Shown here: one piece after another, positions 48,324 through 57,749 of the stretch
How the letters are laid out: each line of letters begins with the position of its first letter
Position numbering within the stretch: the first letter of the stretch is position 1
Assembly: GCF_900129355.1 (NCBI RefSeq)
Contig: NZ_FQVL01000001.1
Location: 186,001 to 250,000, forward strand
Origin: Seinonella peptonophila
GTDB lineage: Bacteria > Bacillota > Bacilli > Thermoactinomycetales > Thermoactinomycetaceae
Length of the DNA: 64,000 nt
Direction of reading: 5' to 3'
Program-made: the position numbers and the translations under genes
The notes under the pieces: model-generated
What the model was told of the DNA's origin: nothing
Database searches by the model: none
What the model saw: only the letters and a program-made list of their open reading frames with translations

Positions 48324-50165
48324 ATGGATCATATTACGCAAACAGAAAAAAAATTACCTGAACGACATGAGATCCCTCTCTCGTTTACATGGCGTTTAGA
48401 AGATATATTTGCGACTGATGAGAAGTGGGAGCAAGTTTTTAAAAAGATGAAATTATCCCTACCTCAGCTAGCAGAATTTAAAGGAAAGTTGCATGAATCT
48501 GCCAATACCTTGCTTAAAGCATTACAATTACGCGATCAATATCTTGAAACTGTAAAGCAACTATATACATATGCACATATGCGCCATGACCAAGATGTTA
48601 CAAACTCTTTCTACCAAGCGATGAATGAACGTGCGATATCACTATATATGGAAACAGTTCGCTTCATCTCCTTTTTCGATCCAGAAATTTTAGCGATGAA
48701 GCAGCAAAAAATAGAATCCTTCTTAGAATCAAACCCAGAATTGCAATTATATAAACATGAATTAGCTAAGTTAAATCGACGTCGACCCCATGTTTTAAGT
48801 GAAAAAGAAGAATCTTTACTTGTGCAAGCTTCAGAAGTGATGATGGCCCCCGGCAATATCTATGGATCATTAAATAATGCAGATTTAAAGTTTCCTACAA
48901 TTGTTGATGAAGATGGCGATCAAGTTGAAATAACACATGGGCGTTACCTTCATTTTATGGAAAGCCGTGATCCCCGCGTTAGAAAAGATGCTTTTCATGC
49001 TGTTTATAACACCTATAAACAGTTTCGTAATACTTTTGCCAATACTTTAAATGGCGCTGTAAAGAAGAATAACTTTATCGCTCGGGCTCGAAACTATGAC
49101 TCTGCCAGACAAGCAGCACTATCTGGAAACGATATTCCAGAAACTGTTTATGACCAGCTCATCGAGACAGTAAACCGTCACATTCCACTCCTCCAACGAT
49201 ATATCAAACTTAAAAAGCAGGTACTCAATCAAGAAGAACTTCATATGTATGATATTTATGCGCCATTGATCGATGCTGGAAAAATCTCTATGACTTATCC
49301 TACAGCACAAGAGAAACTCCGGGAGGCTTTACGTCCGTTAGGAGACGAGTACCTACAAATTCTGGAGAAAGCTTTTAACGAGAGATGGATCGACGTATAT
49401 GAAAATAAAGGAAAACGAAGTGGTGCCTATTCCTCTGGGGTATATGGAACCAACCCTTATATACTCTTAAACTGGCAAGGTGATGTGATTGATTTGTTTA
49501 CCCTTGCACATGAATTCGGACATTCTGCGCATAGTTACTACTCTCGGACAAATCAACCATTTACCTATGGAGATTATACGATATTTGTTGCTGAGGTAGC
49601 TTCTACTTGTAATGAGGCTCTTTTACTCCATTATCTACTTCAAACAACCGATGATCCAAAGCTTCGCCTTTATTTGATTAATCATAGTTTGGAAGGTTTC
49701 CGGGCAACCGTATTTCGTCAAACCATGTTTGCTGAATTTGAATATGCTATTCATCAAATGGCGCAAAATGGAGAAGCACTAACACCAGATCAACTTACCA
49801 ACAATTATCACGAACTAAACAATAAGTATTTTGGTAAAGAAGTGATTGTCGATCCTTTGATTGGGTATGAGTGGGCTCGCATTCCTCATTTTTATTACAA
49901 CTTTTATGTATATCAATATGCCACGGGCTATAGTGCAGCTGCAGCACTATCACAACAGATAATTGATGAGGGCAAACCTGCAGTAAAACGCTATCTTGAT
50001 TTTCTAAAAGCCGGTAGTTCTGACTATCCAATTGAAGTCTTGAAAAAAGCAGGCGTTGATATGACTTCTTCTTCCCCCATTGAGCAAGCATTTCAAATCT
50101 TTTCCAGAAATCTTAACGAAATGGAACGATTGTTAATCGTAAATACGAAAAACGAAGGATATTAA
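48324..50165 (+). CDS. pepF: Oligoendopeptidase F (M3 metallopeptidase)
   Basis: 613 residues from ATG 48324, 6 nt after AGGAGG (the ATG at 48318 overlaps the site). Cytosolic zinc peptidase hydrolysing peptides of roughly 7-17 residues. The HEFGHSAHS zinc motif near residue 395 and the second-ligand region FVAEVASTCNEALL are intact. Single gene; its 3' end forms half of the terminator. Confidence 0.94.
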   Translation: MDHITQTEKKLPERHEIPLSFTWRLEDIFATDEKWEQVFKKMKLSLPQLAEFKGKLHESANTLLKALQLRDQYLETVKQLYTYAHMRHDQDVTNSFYQAMNERAISLYMETVRFISFFDPEILAMKQQKIESFLESNPELQLYKHELAKLNRRRPHVLSEKEESLLVQASEVMMAPGNIYGSLNNADLKFPTIVDEDGDQVEITHGRYLHFMESRDPRVRKDAFHAVYNTYKQFRNTFANTLNGAVKKNNFIARARNYDSARQAALSGNDIPETVYDQLIETVNRHIPLLQRYIKLKKQVLNQEELHMYDIYAPLIDAGKISMTYPTAQEKLREALRPLGDEYLQILEKAFNERWIDVYENKGKRSGAYSSGVYGTNPYILLNWQGDVIDLFTLAHEFGHSAHSYYSRTNQPFTYGDYTIFVAEVASTCNEALLLHYLLQTTDDPKLRLYLINHSLEGFRATVFRQTMFAEFEYAIHQMAQNGEALTPDQLTNNYHELNNKYFGKEVIVDPLIGYEWARIPHFYYNFYVYQYATGYSAAAALSQQIIDEGKPAVKRYLDFLKAGSSDYPIEVLKKAGVDMTSSSPIEQAFQIFSRNLNEMERLLIVNTKNEGY

Positions 50166-50183
50166 TATCCTTCGTTTTTATTT
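50148..50183. terminator. Bidirectional terminator
   Basis: AAAAACGAAGGATAT pairs perfectly with ATATCCTTCGTTTTT and includes the pepF stop; also the end of the convergent kinase gene. Confidence 0.88.
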
Positions 50184-50189
50184 ATACGA

Positions 50190-51731
50190 CTATTTGTTAG
50201 CTTTATCAGGCGGTTCTCCCCATTGCTCTAGCATATTATCTGTTGGATCTTTCTTTTTTCGTTTTTCATCGTAACGAAATATCTCAATCTTTAACAATCC
50301 AACATGTGGGAGCAGTTGCTTTGGTATTTTCACCTTAAACTTAACAGAAGTATCACCAAACTGATTTGGAGCTGGGTTAAAATTTACTTCTTTCCCATCT
50401 AAAATTTTCCTTGAGCTAAAACTATCTACGACATAAATATTGTAATGAAAACGAGTTGCTTTTTTGGGGAGCGGAGCTACTTGAAGTGAAACTTTATAAA
50501 CTCCAGCTTTTCCATCAACTTGAATCGAATGGAATATTTTATTTTCTAGATAATTAGGTTTTGGAAACTCTCTCCACCATGGATAACTTCCCTCAAATGT
50601 TTTTTCAGGTAAATTCTTTTTTTTGTCCACTACTTGTTTTTGGACTTTCTTTTGCTTCTCAACATTTTTCTTGGGAACAGGCGGTTTTGTTTCTTCAGCA
50701 AATAGATTCCAACCATAAACAAACATTGCAAGTAAGACACCGATAGATAGAAGCCCTCCACCCCACAATTTCCAGCGAACCCCTCCCTTTTCTTGTTGAT
50801 GAACTTCTTGACGTGGTGGTAAATCATATGTAGTGGTTTCAAATCGATATGAATCTGTTGAAGGGACGCTCTCCGTTTCTTTACTAAGATATATCATCTC
50901 TGTGGGCTGTTTTTGAATCTCTTCAATTGCTTGTTTTACCTCAATAGCGGTTTGAAAGCGAGTTGTAGGGTCTTTTTCGAGTAATTTATTTAAAACCGAA
51001 ACAAACGACTCAGAAATATTTGGATTAACTTGTCTAGGGTCTGGAACGGGTGCTTGAATATGCATCAATGCAATTGAAACTGAATTTTCCGAGTCAAAAG
51101 GAAATTGATCTGTGAGTAATTTAAATAAAAGAACCCCAAGTGAGTATAAATCGGACGGATAACTTACTTTTCCACCAGACGCTTGTTCAGGAGAAAAATA
51201 ATGTGCCGAACCCATAACAGTACCTGTTTGGGTTAAGTTGGTATTTACATGTGAGAAAAAAGAGATCCCAAAATCGGCTACCTTATATCGATTATCTTTG
51301 GCCCGCATTATATTTTGTAATTTTATATCACGGTGTACAATACCATTTTGATGTGCATGATTTAGCCCTTCGCAAACCTGAAGCGCAATCTCCATAACCT
51401 CATCTACTAATAATGGTCCTTTTTCTTCTAGATATTCAGCCAGCGTCCCCCCTTCTACATACTCCATAACCATATAGTATATGGATTCTTCTTGCCCAAT
51501 ATCATAAACATTCACTACATTTGGATGTGATAACCTTCCCGCTGCCTTCGCTTCTCTTATAAACCGTTTAATAAATTCATCTTGGTGACGTAACGACTCA
51601 TTCATCACCTTAATCGCTACCCATCGGTCCAATGCGTGATCGTAAGCCTGGTAGACAGAGGCCATGCCACCTCCACCGATGAAATGAATAATCTCGTAAC
51701 GCCCCGCGAGTCGCGTTCCATTACTCAGCAT
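50190..51731 (-). CDS. Membrane Ser/Thr protein kinase, non-PASTA
   Basis: 513 residues from ATG 51731 (AAGGAG 6 nt upstream). Cytosolic Hanks-type kinase domain (about 10-270): IGGGGMASVYQAY, Lys41 in VAIKVM, HRDIKLQN with Asp135, DFGISF with Asp153, SPEQASG. One transmembrane helix near residues 328-348 (LWGGGLLSIGVLLAMFVYGW), then a Lys-rich linker and an extracellular domain of about 130 residues without PASTA repeats. Divalent-metal dependent signalling kinase; the ligand is unknown. No partner phosphatase is adjacent. Confidence 0.9.
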   Translation of the reverse strand: MLSNGTRLAGRYEIIHFIGGGGMASVYQAYDHALDRWVAIKVMNESLRHQDEFIKRFIREAKAAGRLSHPNVVNVYDIGQEESIYYMVMEYVEGGTLAEYLEEKGPLLVDEVMEIALQVCEGLNHAHQNGIVHRDIKLQNIMRAKDNRYKVADFGISFFSHVNTNLTQTGTVMGSAHYFSPEQASGGKVSYPSDLYSLGVLLFKLLTDQFPFDSENSVSIALMHIQAPVPDPRQVNPNISESFVSVLNKLLEKDPTTRFQTAIEVKQAIEEIQKQPTEMIYLSKETESVPSTDSYRFETTTYDLPPRQEVHQQEKGGVRWKLWGGGLLSIGVLLAMFVYGWNLFAEETKPPVPKKNVEKQKKVQKQVVDKKKNLPEKTFEGSYPWWREFPKPNYLENKIFHSIQVDGKAGVYKVSLQVAPLPKKATRFHYNIYVVDSFSSRKILDGKEVNFNPAPNQFGDTSVKFKVKIPKQLLPHVGLLKIEIFRYDEKRKKKDPTDNMLEQWGEPPDKANK

Positions 51732-51865
51732 TTTAAACTCCTTATAGTAAATAAAAGTATAAATTAAGTGCGCAAAATATATAGACATTATAGCATGATT
51801 CAGACTCATCTCTCACGGATGAAGAAGGAAAAAATGATTTGTTATTAAATTCATGCAAATTTCCC

Positions 51866-52075
51866 ACGAGGATCTTCCCTTTTTACAAGTCATGAAATGA
51901 ATAGGGCATTACTTGGAAGTCCTTTTAGGGGATGCTTAAAACTACCATTTTTGTTAGAATAGTTTAAGATCACTGAGAAATATAGCTAGGAATATTGGAA
52001 GACAAATCATTTGAGCTCGGGGAACATTCAGAAACAAAATGAAAGTATGATCGCTTCCGTGTATTCATTTCATTA
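51866..52075 (+). repeat. Degenerate third copy of the 343-bp repeat
   Basis: Aligned with copy 2 by eye: TGAATGGGACG matches TGAATAGGGCA, and TTGTTAGAATAGTT, GGGGATGCTTAAAAC and GAAAGTA recur in the same order and orientation. Ends are eroded. It lies in the otherwise empty 400 bp between the kinase gene and 52133. Confidence 0.6.
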
Positions 52076-52107
52076 TCCACGAGTAGCCATTCAAATGTGG
52101 TTGTTTA

Positions 52108-52134
52108 ATAAAAAAACCCCCTATAAAGGGGTTT
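52108..52134 (-). terminator. Terminator of the small minus-strand gene
   Basis: AAACCCC and GGGGTTT flank CTATAAA, with a U-run on the minus strand. Confidence 0.8.
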
Positions 52135-52462
52135 AAAGTTTTACAATCGTTGGAGGTGAAAAGATATCATAAGATTTGCCAATGATTGAAATATTTCCAC
52201 TAGAAACTTCTATTTTTAATGAACTGTCGTTGAGTAATTCAATCGGAACTTTTTGACCATCTTTTGTTTCCAAATGAACGGTTACAACTGGAGATTCACG
52301 CTGCTGACACAATTGAAAATCAGCTCCAATCATTTTTAACCCCCTACTTCTTTTACCTTCTTCTGCCAATAGTCGATGTACCTCAAAACGTTTGTCGGTA
52401 AGGAAGTCATTTATAAATCGATTTAACTCGCCAGTACAACCCATTACAATTAACTTTAGCAA
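52133..52462 (-). CDS. Small protein of unknown function
   Basis: 109 residues from TTG 52462 (AAGGGGTG 8 nt upstream); an ATG 18 nt downstream lacks a site. Reads MGCTGELNRFINDFLTDKRF, then a possible small beta domain (VVTVHLETKDGQKVPIELL). No family recognised. It has its own terminator and is divergent from the HTH-TPR gene. Confidence 0.5.
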   Translation of the reverse strand: MLKLIVMGCTGELNRFINDFLTDKRFEVHRLLAEEGKRSRGLKMIGADFQLCQQRESPVVTVHLETKDGQKVPIELLNDSSLKIEVSSGNISIIGKSYDIFSPPTIVKL

Positions 52463-52695
52463 TGGTATTACACCCCTTAGAACAATTAATCCAATTATCA
52501 TTATATTAATTGAATATAAATTTATCAAATATTCTAAATTCCAAACTTTACTATAAGAAATGATTGGAATATGATTCTAATTAAGGGTTTATTCGAAAAA
52601 TAGCACACGAATTTTGAGTACTTTTTTGGCAAATAGCGGTAAACAGAATCACAAATGTACATGAAAGCAAAAAAATTTTTTTTGGAGGTTTCAAA

Positions 52696-54699
52696 ATGTA
52701 CAAATGGACACCCGAATTTGGAGCAATTTTAAGAAAGAAACGAAAGGAACAAGGTATAAAAATGGAAGATCTTGCTGATGAGCAAATCTCCACTTCAACC
52801 ATCAGCAACAGTGCGACACGTTTCTAGATAAGCAATCATTTGCGAAACTAGACATGCTTTCTATTTTGAAGGCAGAGAACTGGTTTACTGAAAGAGGGAA
52901 TGAAAGCCGTCATGTTGAGCTTAAACCTCTTCTCTAATCCTCCTGCATGCGCTGACAAGTGGTAGCTTCGAAGTGTATGAAGCCAGGTGAAGTCGGCTGA
53001 ATTTATCTATATATCGGATAAAGATAGGCCGGGAGGCTGAAAAACGGTCTACGGTGAGAATGTCTATTTTGACTGACGAAGTGGCGAATGAAAGGGTCTA
53101 TAGATGGGATGAAATGCTACATATGTAAGGTAAGTAACCGTTGAGTACGAATTGTTGCTAGGAAAAACGGGATAGCGAACAACGACGCTATATACTTACA
53201 GGCTCAAAGTCACCACCTAAGGATCTGTATGGATAGCTAGGTACAACCGGAACGTGGAAAGCAAGAAACTTCCATAACGTCTACCAGCGGGGAGGTTCAT
53301 GGTAACATGATTTATTCTTGTGAGAGTAGGGTCAAAGTACTGATGAAACATCTAATCAATGTGGAGGGATCGGCCCAAGTCTAGCATTTTATGTTAGATG
53401 GAACGCCGTATGAGGGGAAACTCTCACGTACGGTGTGGGACGGGGGAAAAACAGGAGATTGTATCAAATGTTTACCTATCGTCATTTGAAAAAGGATTCG
53501 ACATAGTTAGTGAAGAAAAGATAGAGTACCTATGTTCAAAGCTCCATATTGAACGATTACAACTTCCCCAATTACTGCAAATGGAAAAACAGTTAGCAGC
53601 GAATCAATTGAGCAAATTACTGTTTATTGAAAATATGATTGACTTAGGAAATGTAAAACGAGGACTCCAATTGCTAAGACAGTTAAATGTAGATGTTCCA
53701 CATCTTCAAGCAACTGTAGAATATTTAAAGGGACGAGCATTAATTAATAAAAACCATTCTACTACCGCCCAATCTCATTTTCTAAAAGCGATCAAATTAT
53801 CAAACCAACAATCATTGGTCATTACAAATATTGGTGCTGCCTGCTACAACCAACTTGCTAAGATCGCATATTATGAGAACGACTTTGAATTAGCTCTAGA
53901 CCTTACAGATAAAGGTATTGGTATATTCGCAGATGATGGAGATCGACAACAATTAATCTACTCTCTTTTAGTGAACAAGGCGATCTATCTTGAAAAGCTA
54001 GACTTGCTTGATCGAGCATCAACAATACTTCAAGAGCTGTGGTCCAAAATAACAGAAATTCGCCATGTGGAAGTAATTATTAATATGTATGACGTTCAAG
54101 CAACAATATACAAAAAGTTTAAACTCTTTAAAAAAGCAATCTCGTACGCGCAAGAAGGTTTTGAAATCGCTCATATAAACAAGAATAGCCATCGATCTGT
54201 TGAGCTCTTAACCAATCTAGGCAGCACTTATCTTGAGACACAACAGTATGATCAAGCAGAAACTTGTTTCTCCACTGCATTATCATTAAAAAGTAAAGTG
54301 AAACCAAAGTATCTGTTTCTGCCGATCTATTCAAGATTAGGCCAAATTTACATAGAACTCAATAAATTCGATCAAGCAGAAAAAATATTAGAAACAGCAA
54401 TCAGAGATAAAACAAATCAAAAAAATATACTTCGATATACAGAAGCCCTCATCACACTGGGAGATTGTTTTTTTAAACAAAAAGAGTATATCAAAGCGAC
54501 TCAACCATACTTAAAAGCGCGAAACCTTGCTTCTAAGCATGGTTTGATCACACAAGAACACAGAATTCTACGAAATCTCTGTCTTTGTTGGCGAGAAACG
54601 AACCAACAAAAATACCAAGAAGGTCTTCATCGATTCTTTGAACTAGATGTCCAAATATGTAAAGGAGGTGATAATTTACTGAATGAAGCGAACAAATGA
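52696..54699 (+). CDS. HTH-TPR regulator interrupted by a group II intron
   Basis: Exon 1 (52696-52810; GGAGG 7 nt before the ATG) encodes MYKWTPEFGAILRKK to TISN, the first helices of a Cro/C1-type HTH. Exon 2 (53486-54699) continues IEKGFDIVSEEK and then TPR helices (for example EVIINMYDVQATIYKKFK, TNLGSTYLETQQYDQAE). The join makes codon ATT and the standard TISNIEKG HTH pattern; the product would be 442 residues. Without splicing exon 1 ends at a TAG after ATRF. The architecture matches PlcR/NprR/Rgg-like peptide-sensing regulators. The ORF from 53398 begins inside intron domain V and is not a real start. Confidence 0.82.
52811..53485 (+). ncRNA. ORF-less group II intron, 675 nt
   Basis: 5' end GTGCGAC matches the GUGYG consensus. 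Domain V is at about 53404-53435: CGCCGTATGAGG, a GGAAA loop, CTCTCACGTACGGTG. Domain VI follows (GACGGGGG to CCTATCGTC) and the intron ends in AT. EBS1 TGTTGC at 53153-53158 is exactly complementary to IBS1 GCAACA at the end of exon 1, and GATGGG at 53103-53108 matches IBS2 in ACCATC at five of six bases. No maturase is encoded, so one would be needed in trans. Confidence 0.87.
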
Positions 54700-54766
54700 G
54701 AAGGAGGTGAGTATCTGCTACTCAAATAAGATAGTTTTTGTAGCAGATAAATTCTATGAAGCATAA
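54683..54766 (+). CDS. Tiny ORF overlapping the regulator 3' end
   Basis: 27 codons, MKRTNEKEVSICYSNKIVFV and so on, out of frame with the regulator and overlapping its last 17 nt. AAAGGAGGTGA lies 12 nt upstream, and a second AAGGAGGTGAG lies inside. Its location matches peptide pheromone genes of PlcR/NprR systems, but it lacks a hydrophobic export signal. Status uncertain. Confidence 0.3.
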   Translation: MKRTNEKEVSICYSNKIVFVADKFYEA

Positions 54767-54815
54767 AGTTTCAGCTGATGAGCCCGTTGATTAAATATAT
54801 AACCCTAATAATGAT

Positions 54816-54839
54816 GAGGCTGCCCCAACTAGCAGCCTC
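54816..54839. repeat. Hairpin downstream of the regulator
   Basis: GAGGCTGC and GCAGCCTC pair perfectly around CCCAACTA; no T-run. Possible mRNA 3' end. Confidence 0.45.
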
Positions 54840-54861
54840 AAAGTATCCGGGACATCATCAA

Positions 54862-55182
54862 CTATCCATACATATAAAGGGATAAATTCGATGGGGCAAA
54901 AACAATAAAAAATGCATGTCCAAGTTCTTTTTTTATTCTTTCTGTTAACTCATTCCCCCATTGATTATGACGAGTTTCCAATTCAAAGTACTCTTCTGTA
55001 GATTTGAATTTATAATCTACTAACCAAACCGAAAATGCCCGATTCCATTCTTGTAATTCCTGTATTAATTCTTGCTTTATAGGTATATCATCGATAGGAA
55101 TATTTGATTTACATACACTACACCAAATGGGCTCCGATGCAAAGGCAGCTTCAATCTTAATCTTACGGCCGCAACATAGCAT
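54862..55182 (-). CDS. Small zinc-ribbon-like protein
   Basis: 106 residues. The N-terminus carries two cysteine pairs, MLCCGRK and WCSVCKS, consistent with a zinc ribbon, followed by a helical region with several tryptophans. It resembles uncharacterised Bacillus proteins (from memory) but has no assigned function. Confidence 0.6.
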   Translation of the reverse strand: MLCCGRKIKIEAAFASEPIWCSVCKSNIPIDDIPIKQELIQELQEWNRAFSVWLVDYKFKSTEEYFELETRHNQWGNELTERIKKELGHAFFIVFAPSNLSLYMYG

Positions 55183-55306
55183 TCATTCGTACCCCCATTT
55201 CTGTAACAATGTTGAGCTATATTAAATTATTCGGTATACACCCTATTTTTTGTGTCTATTTTGGCTTTAAAGTAAAAAATTTTTTACACTAAAAAAACAA
55301 AAATCA

Positions 55307-55337
55307 AAAAAAAGAGACTCGTTCTATGAGTCTCTTG
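55307..55337 (-). terminator. Terminator of the Tm-1-like operon
   Basis: AGAGACTC and GAGTCTCT surround GTTCTAT; the minus-strand transcript ends in a long U-run. Confidence 0.85.
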
Positions 55338-55342
55338 AGAAT

Positions 55343-56173
55343 TCAGTCAAGGGTTGATTTAAATTTTTCAACCTGCTTAGTGATCGCAACTTCTGTGGCT
55401 AACCTTTCAATGCTTGAGGCGCCAAAAAAGCCGGCCACTCCGTCAGTTAGCTCAAGAATTTTCCTTACATCTCCTGGTTCAGCGATCGGTCCGCCGTGGC
55501 AAAGTACAATGATATCTGGATTTACCGATTTTGCACGATCATGCATCTCCTGAACAAGTTTTGCTGATTCTTCTAAAGTTAATGCCGTTTCTGCTCCAAT
55601 TGATCCTTTTGTTGTTAAGCCCATATGCGGTACAATCACATCAGCTCCTGCTTTGGCCATTGCACCAGCTTGATCCACATCAAATACATAAGGACAGGTT
55701 AATAAATCTAGTTCCCTAGCTTGACGAACAAGTTCAACTTCTAGCTGAAATCCCATGCCTGTTTCCTCTAGATTCTGACGAAATGTTCCATCGATCAATC
55801 CTACAGTTGGGAAATTTTGAATTCCATCAAAGCCCATTTCTTTCAATTGCTTCAAAAAATGATTCATCTGACGAAAAGGATCGGTTCCACAAACACCAGC
55901 AAGTACTGGCGTATCTCTAACAATTGGCAATACTTCAGATGCCATTTCAACCACAATTTGATTTGCATCACCATATGGCATTAACCCAGCTAACGAGCCG
56001 CGTCCAGCCATTCGATAACGACCAGAATTATATATAATGATTAAGTCTGCTCCACCTTGTTCTGCGAACTTTGCCGAAATTCCGGTACCAGCACCACAAC
56101 CAATAATCGGTTTGCCTTCCTCAACAACATTTTTCAATCTTGTTAAAGAGTCTTCACGAGTAATCCAAGGCAT
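55343..56173 (-). CDS. PEP-hydrolase-family TIM-barrel protein (Tm-1 C-domain)
   Basis: 276 residues of PF09370: [68 protein letters not shown] and [10 protein letters not shown]. The fold is a TIM barrel; members act on phosphoenolpyruvate-like or unknown substrates. It lies 47 bp after the UPF0261 gene. In plant and fungal Tm-1 proteins the two domains are fused, so these two products probably work together. Confidence 0.85.
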   Translation of the reverse strand: MPWITREDSLTRLKNVVEEGKPIIGCGAGTGISAKFAEQGGADLIIIYNSGRYRMAGRGSLAGLMPYGDANQIVVEMASEVLPIVRDTPVLAGVCGTDPFRQMNHFLKQLKEMGFDGIQNFPTVGLIDGTFRQNLEETGMGFQLEVELVRQARELDLLTCPYVFDVDQAGAMAKAGADVIVPHMGLTTKGSIGAETALTLEESAKLVQEMHDRAKSVNPDIIVLCHGGPIAEPGDVRKILELTDGVAGFFGASSIERLATEVAITKQVEKFKSTLD

Positions 56174-56220
56174 TTATCTATCCTGTTACCTAAAAAGCAA
56201 CAGGAATCCACCTCCCTCAT

Positions 56221-57429
56221 TTATAATGGCATTAATTCAAGTAAGGTCTTGGTAACTGATTGAGCAAATAGCTCATCATTAATATTACAATCTAGTTCAA
56301 ATACAGGAACTCCACTATCTAAGTTCTTCTTCAATGAATCAAACAACGCTTCATCAGCTTCAGGCCACCAAAACTCTTTCCCAACAGCATCAAGTTCAGA
56401 AACTCCACGCAGTGGAATATAGACAGCAACAGGCCCTTTACATCGATTTACTTTCTCAGCTAAAATTTGTCCCAACCGTTTATTTTCTTCTACATTTGTT
56501 CGCATAAGCGTTACATTGGCATTCCATTGGTATAATAATCGATTGCTCAACTCCTTTGGAACCGTCTCGATTCCCCAAAAATTAACCATATCTAAACACC
56601 CAGGTGCTATCACTTGTGGTATTCCCCATTTTGCAGCAGCATCCATTCTTTGTGGTCCTGCTGTTAAAACACCGCCAACCAATTCATCAGCCAATTCAGT
56701 TGTCGTCATTTCAAGTACTGCAGATATGTATCCCTTTTCAATTAATGAGTCCATCGTTTTCCCACCTGTACCTGTAGCGTGGAAAACTAACATCTCATAT
56801 CCTCGATCTTCGATCAAATCTTTACATCGATTGACCAAGTTTGTGGTATTACCAAACATCGTAGCCGTTATAAGAGGTTTTCCCTGAAATTGAGGCACTT
56901 CAGTTTCAACCATTCCCACTATTGTTCCAACTGCATTTGCATATATTTGAGCGCTGATACGATTTAATCCCGAAACATCTAATACTGAAGGAATCATCAC
57001 AATATCACTAATCCCGACATAAGGTTGAGTATCGCCTGAAGCGACAGTACTTACCATTACCTTGGGAACACCAATGGGTAATGATCGCAATCCAGATGTT
57101 CCGATCATGGTTCCATTACTACCACCCATAGAAAAACCTGCATCTATTTTACCTTGTTCATATAATTGCTTCACTACAATTGCTACGCCTTTTGTCATGA
57201 TTTCCATCGCGTACGACTTATCCATCCGAGTACGCAGCTCATCTAAAGTAGAACCCCCGGCAATTGCCACTTGGTCTGCGGTTACATCTGCTGGGAAAAA
57301 TGGTTCTCCCAATACTCCGGTATTGATTAGTAACACACGGTGACCACGCATTTCAATTTGTTGTTTGACAAAAGCATAATCACTGCCCTTTGTATCCAAT
57401 GCGCCAATTACAGCAATTGTTTTCGTCAT
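56221..57429 (-). CDS. Tm-1-like ATP-binding protein (UPF0261)
   Basis: 402 residues: KTIAVIGALDTKGSDYAFVK opening, FSMGGSNGTMIGTSGLRSL P-loop-like glycine stretch, MVSTVASGDTQPYVG, HATGTGGKTMDSLI, and a late PLRGVSELD segment. Family PF06792. Plant Tm-1 N-domain proteins bind ATP and inhibit tobamovirus helicase; bacterial roles are unknown. First gene of a two-gene operon; AGGGG precedes the ATG. Confidence 0.87.
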   Translation of the reverse strand: MTKTIAVIGALDTKGSDYAFVKQQIEMRGHRVLLINTGVLGEPFFPADVTADQVAIAGGSTLDELRTRMDKSYAMEIMTKGVAIVVKQLYEQGKIDAGFSMGGSNGTMIGTSGLRSLPIGVPKVMVSTVASGDTQPYVGISDIVMIPSVLDVSGLNRISAQIYANAVGTIVGMVETEVPQFQGKPLITATMFGNTTNLVNRCKDLIEDRGYEMLVFHATGTGGKTMDSLIEKGYISAVLEMTTTELADELVGGVLTAGPQRMDAAAKWGIPQVIAPGCLDMVNFWGIETVPKELSNRLLYQWNANVTLMRTNVEENKRLGQILAEKVNRCKGPVAVYIPLRGVSELDAVGKEFWWPEADEALFDSLKKNLDSGVPVFELDCNINDELFAQSVTKTLLELMPL

Positions 57430-57749
57430 TGGTTATCCCCTCGAAAGTTAATTATTTAGAGAGATGTGAAAGACTCGATTAAAAATCTGATGTGACTCAC
57501 TCCTAATCATTAATCTTCCATCGAGTCCCTCTACATCTTCTCTTTTGATTCTTCAAGTTATTCTACCAATACAATGTCCATTTTAACATTTTCAAAGAAG
57601 AAAGCTACTACTTGCAAATTAATTAATATATTAAATTTAGACATAAATAATTGACAAATTATTGTCGTAATTTGTCGTATAACATTCGTAAAAAAAAGAG
57701 ACATAGAGTTTATACCCTATCTCTTCAACAAAATAACTTCTGTTTCTCG

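Noticed and set aside
53398-53487. Apparent N-terminus of the TPR gene (MERRMRGNSHVRCGTG...)
   Set aside because: It lies in domains V-VI of the group II intron; the real start is in exon 1 at 52696.
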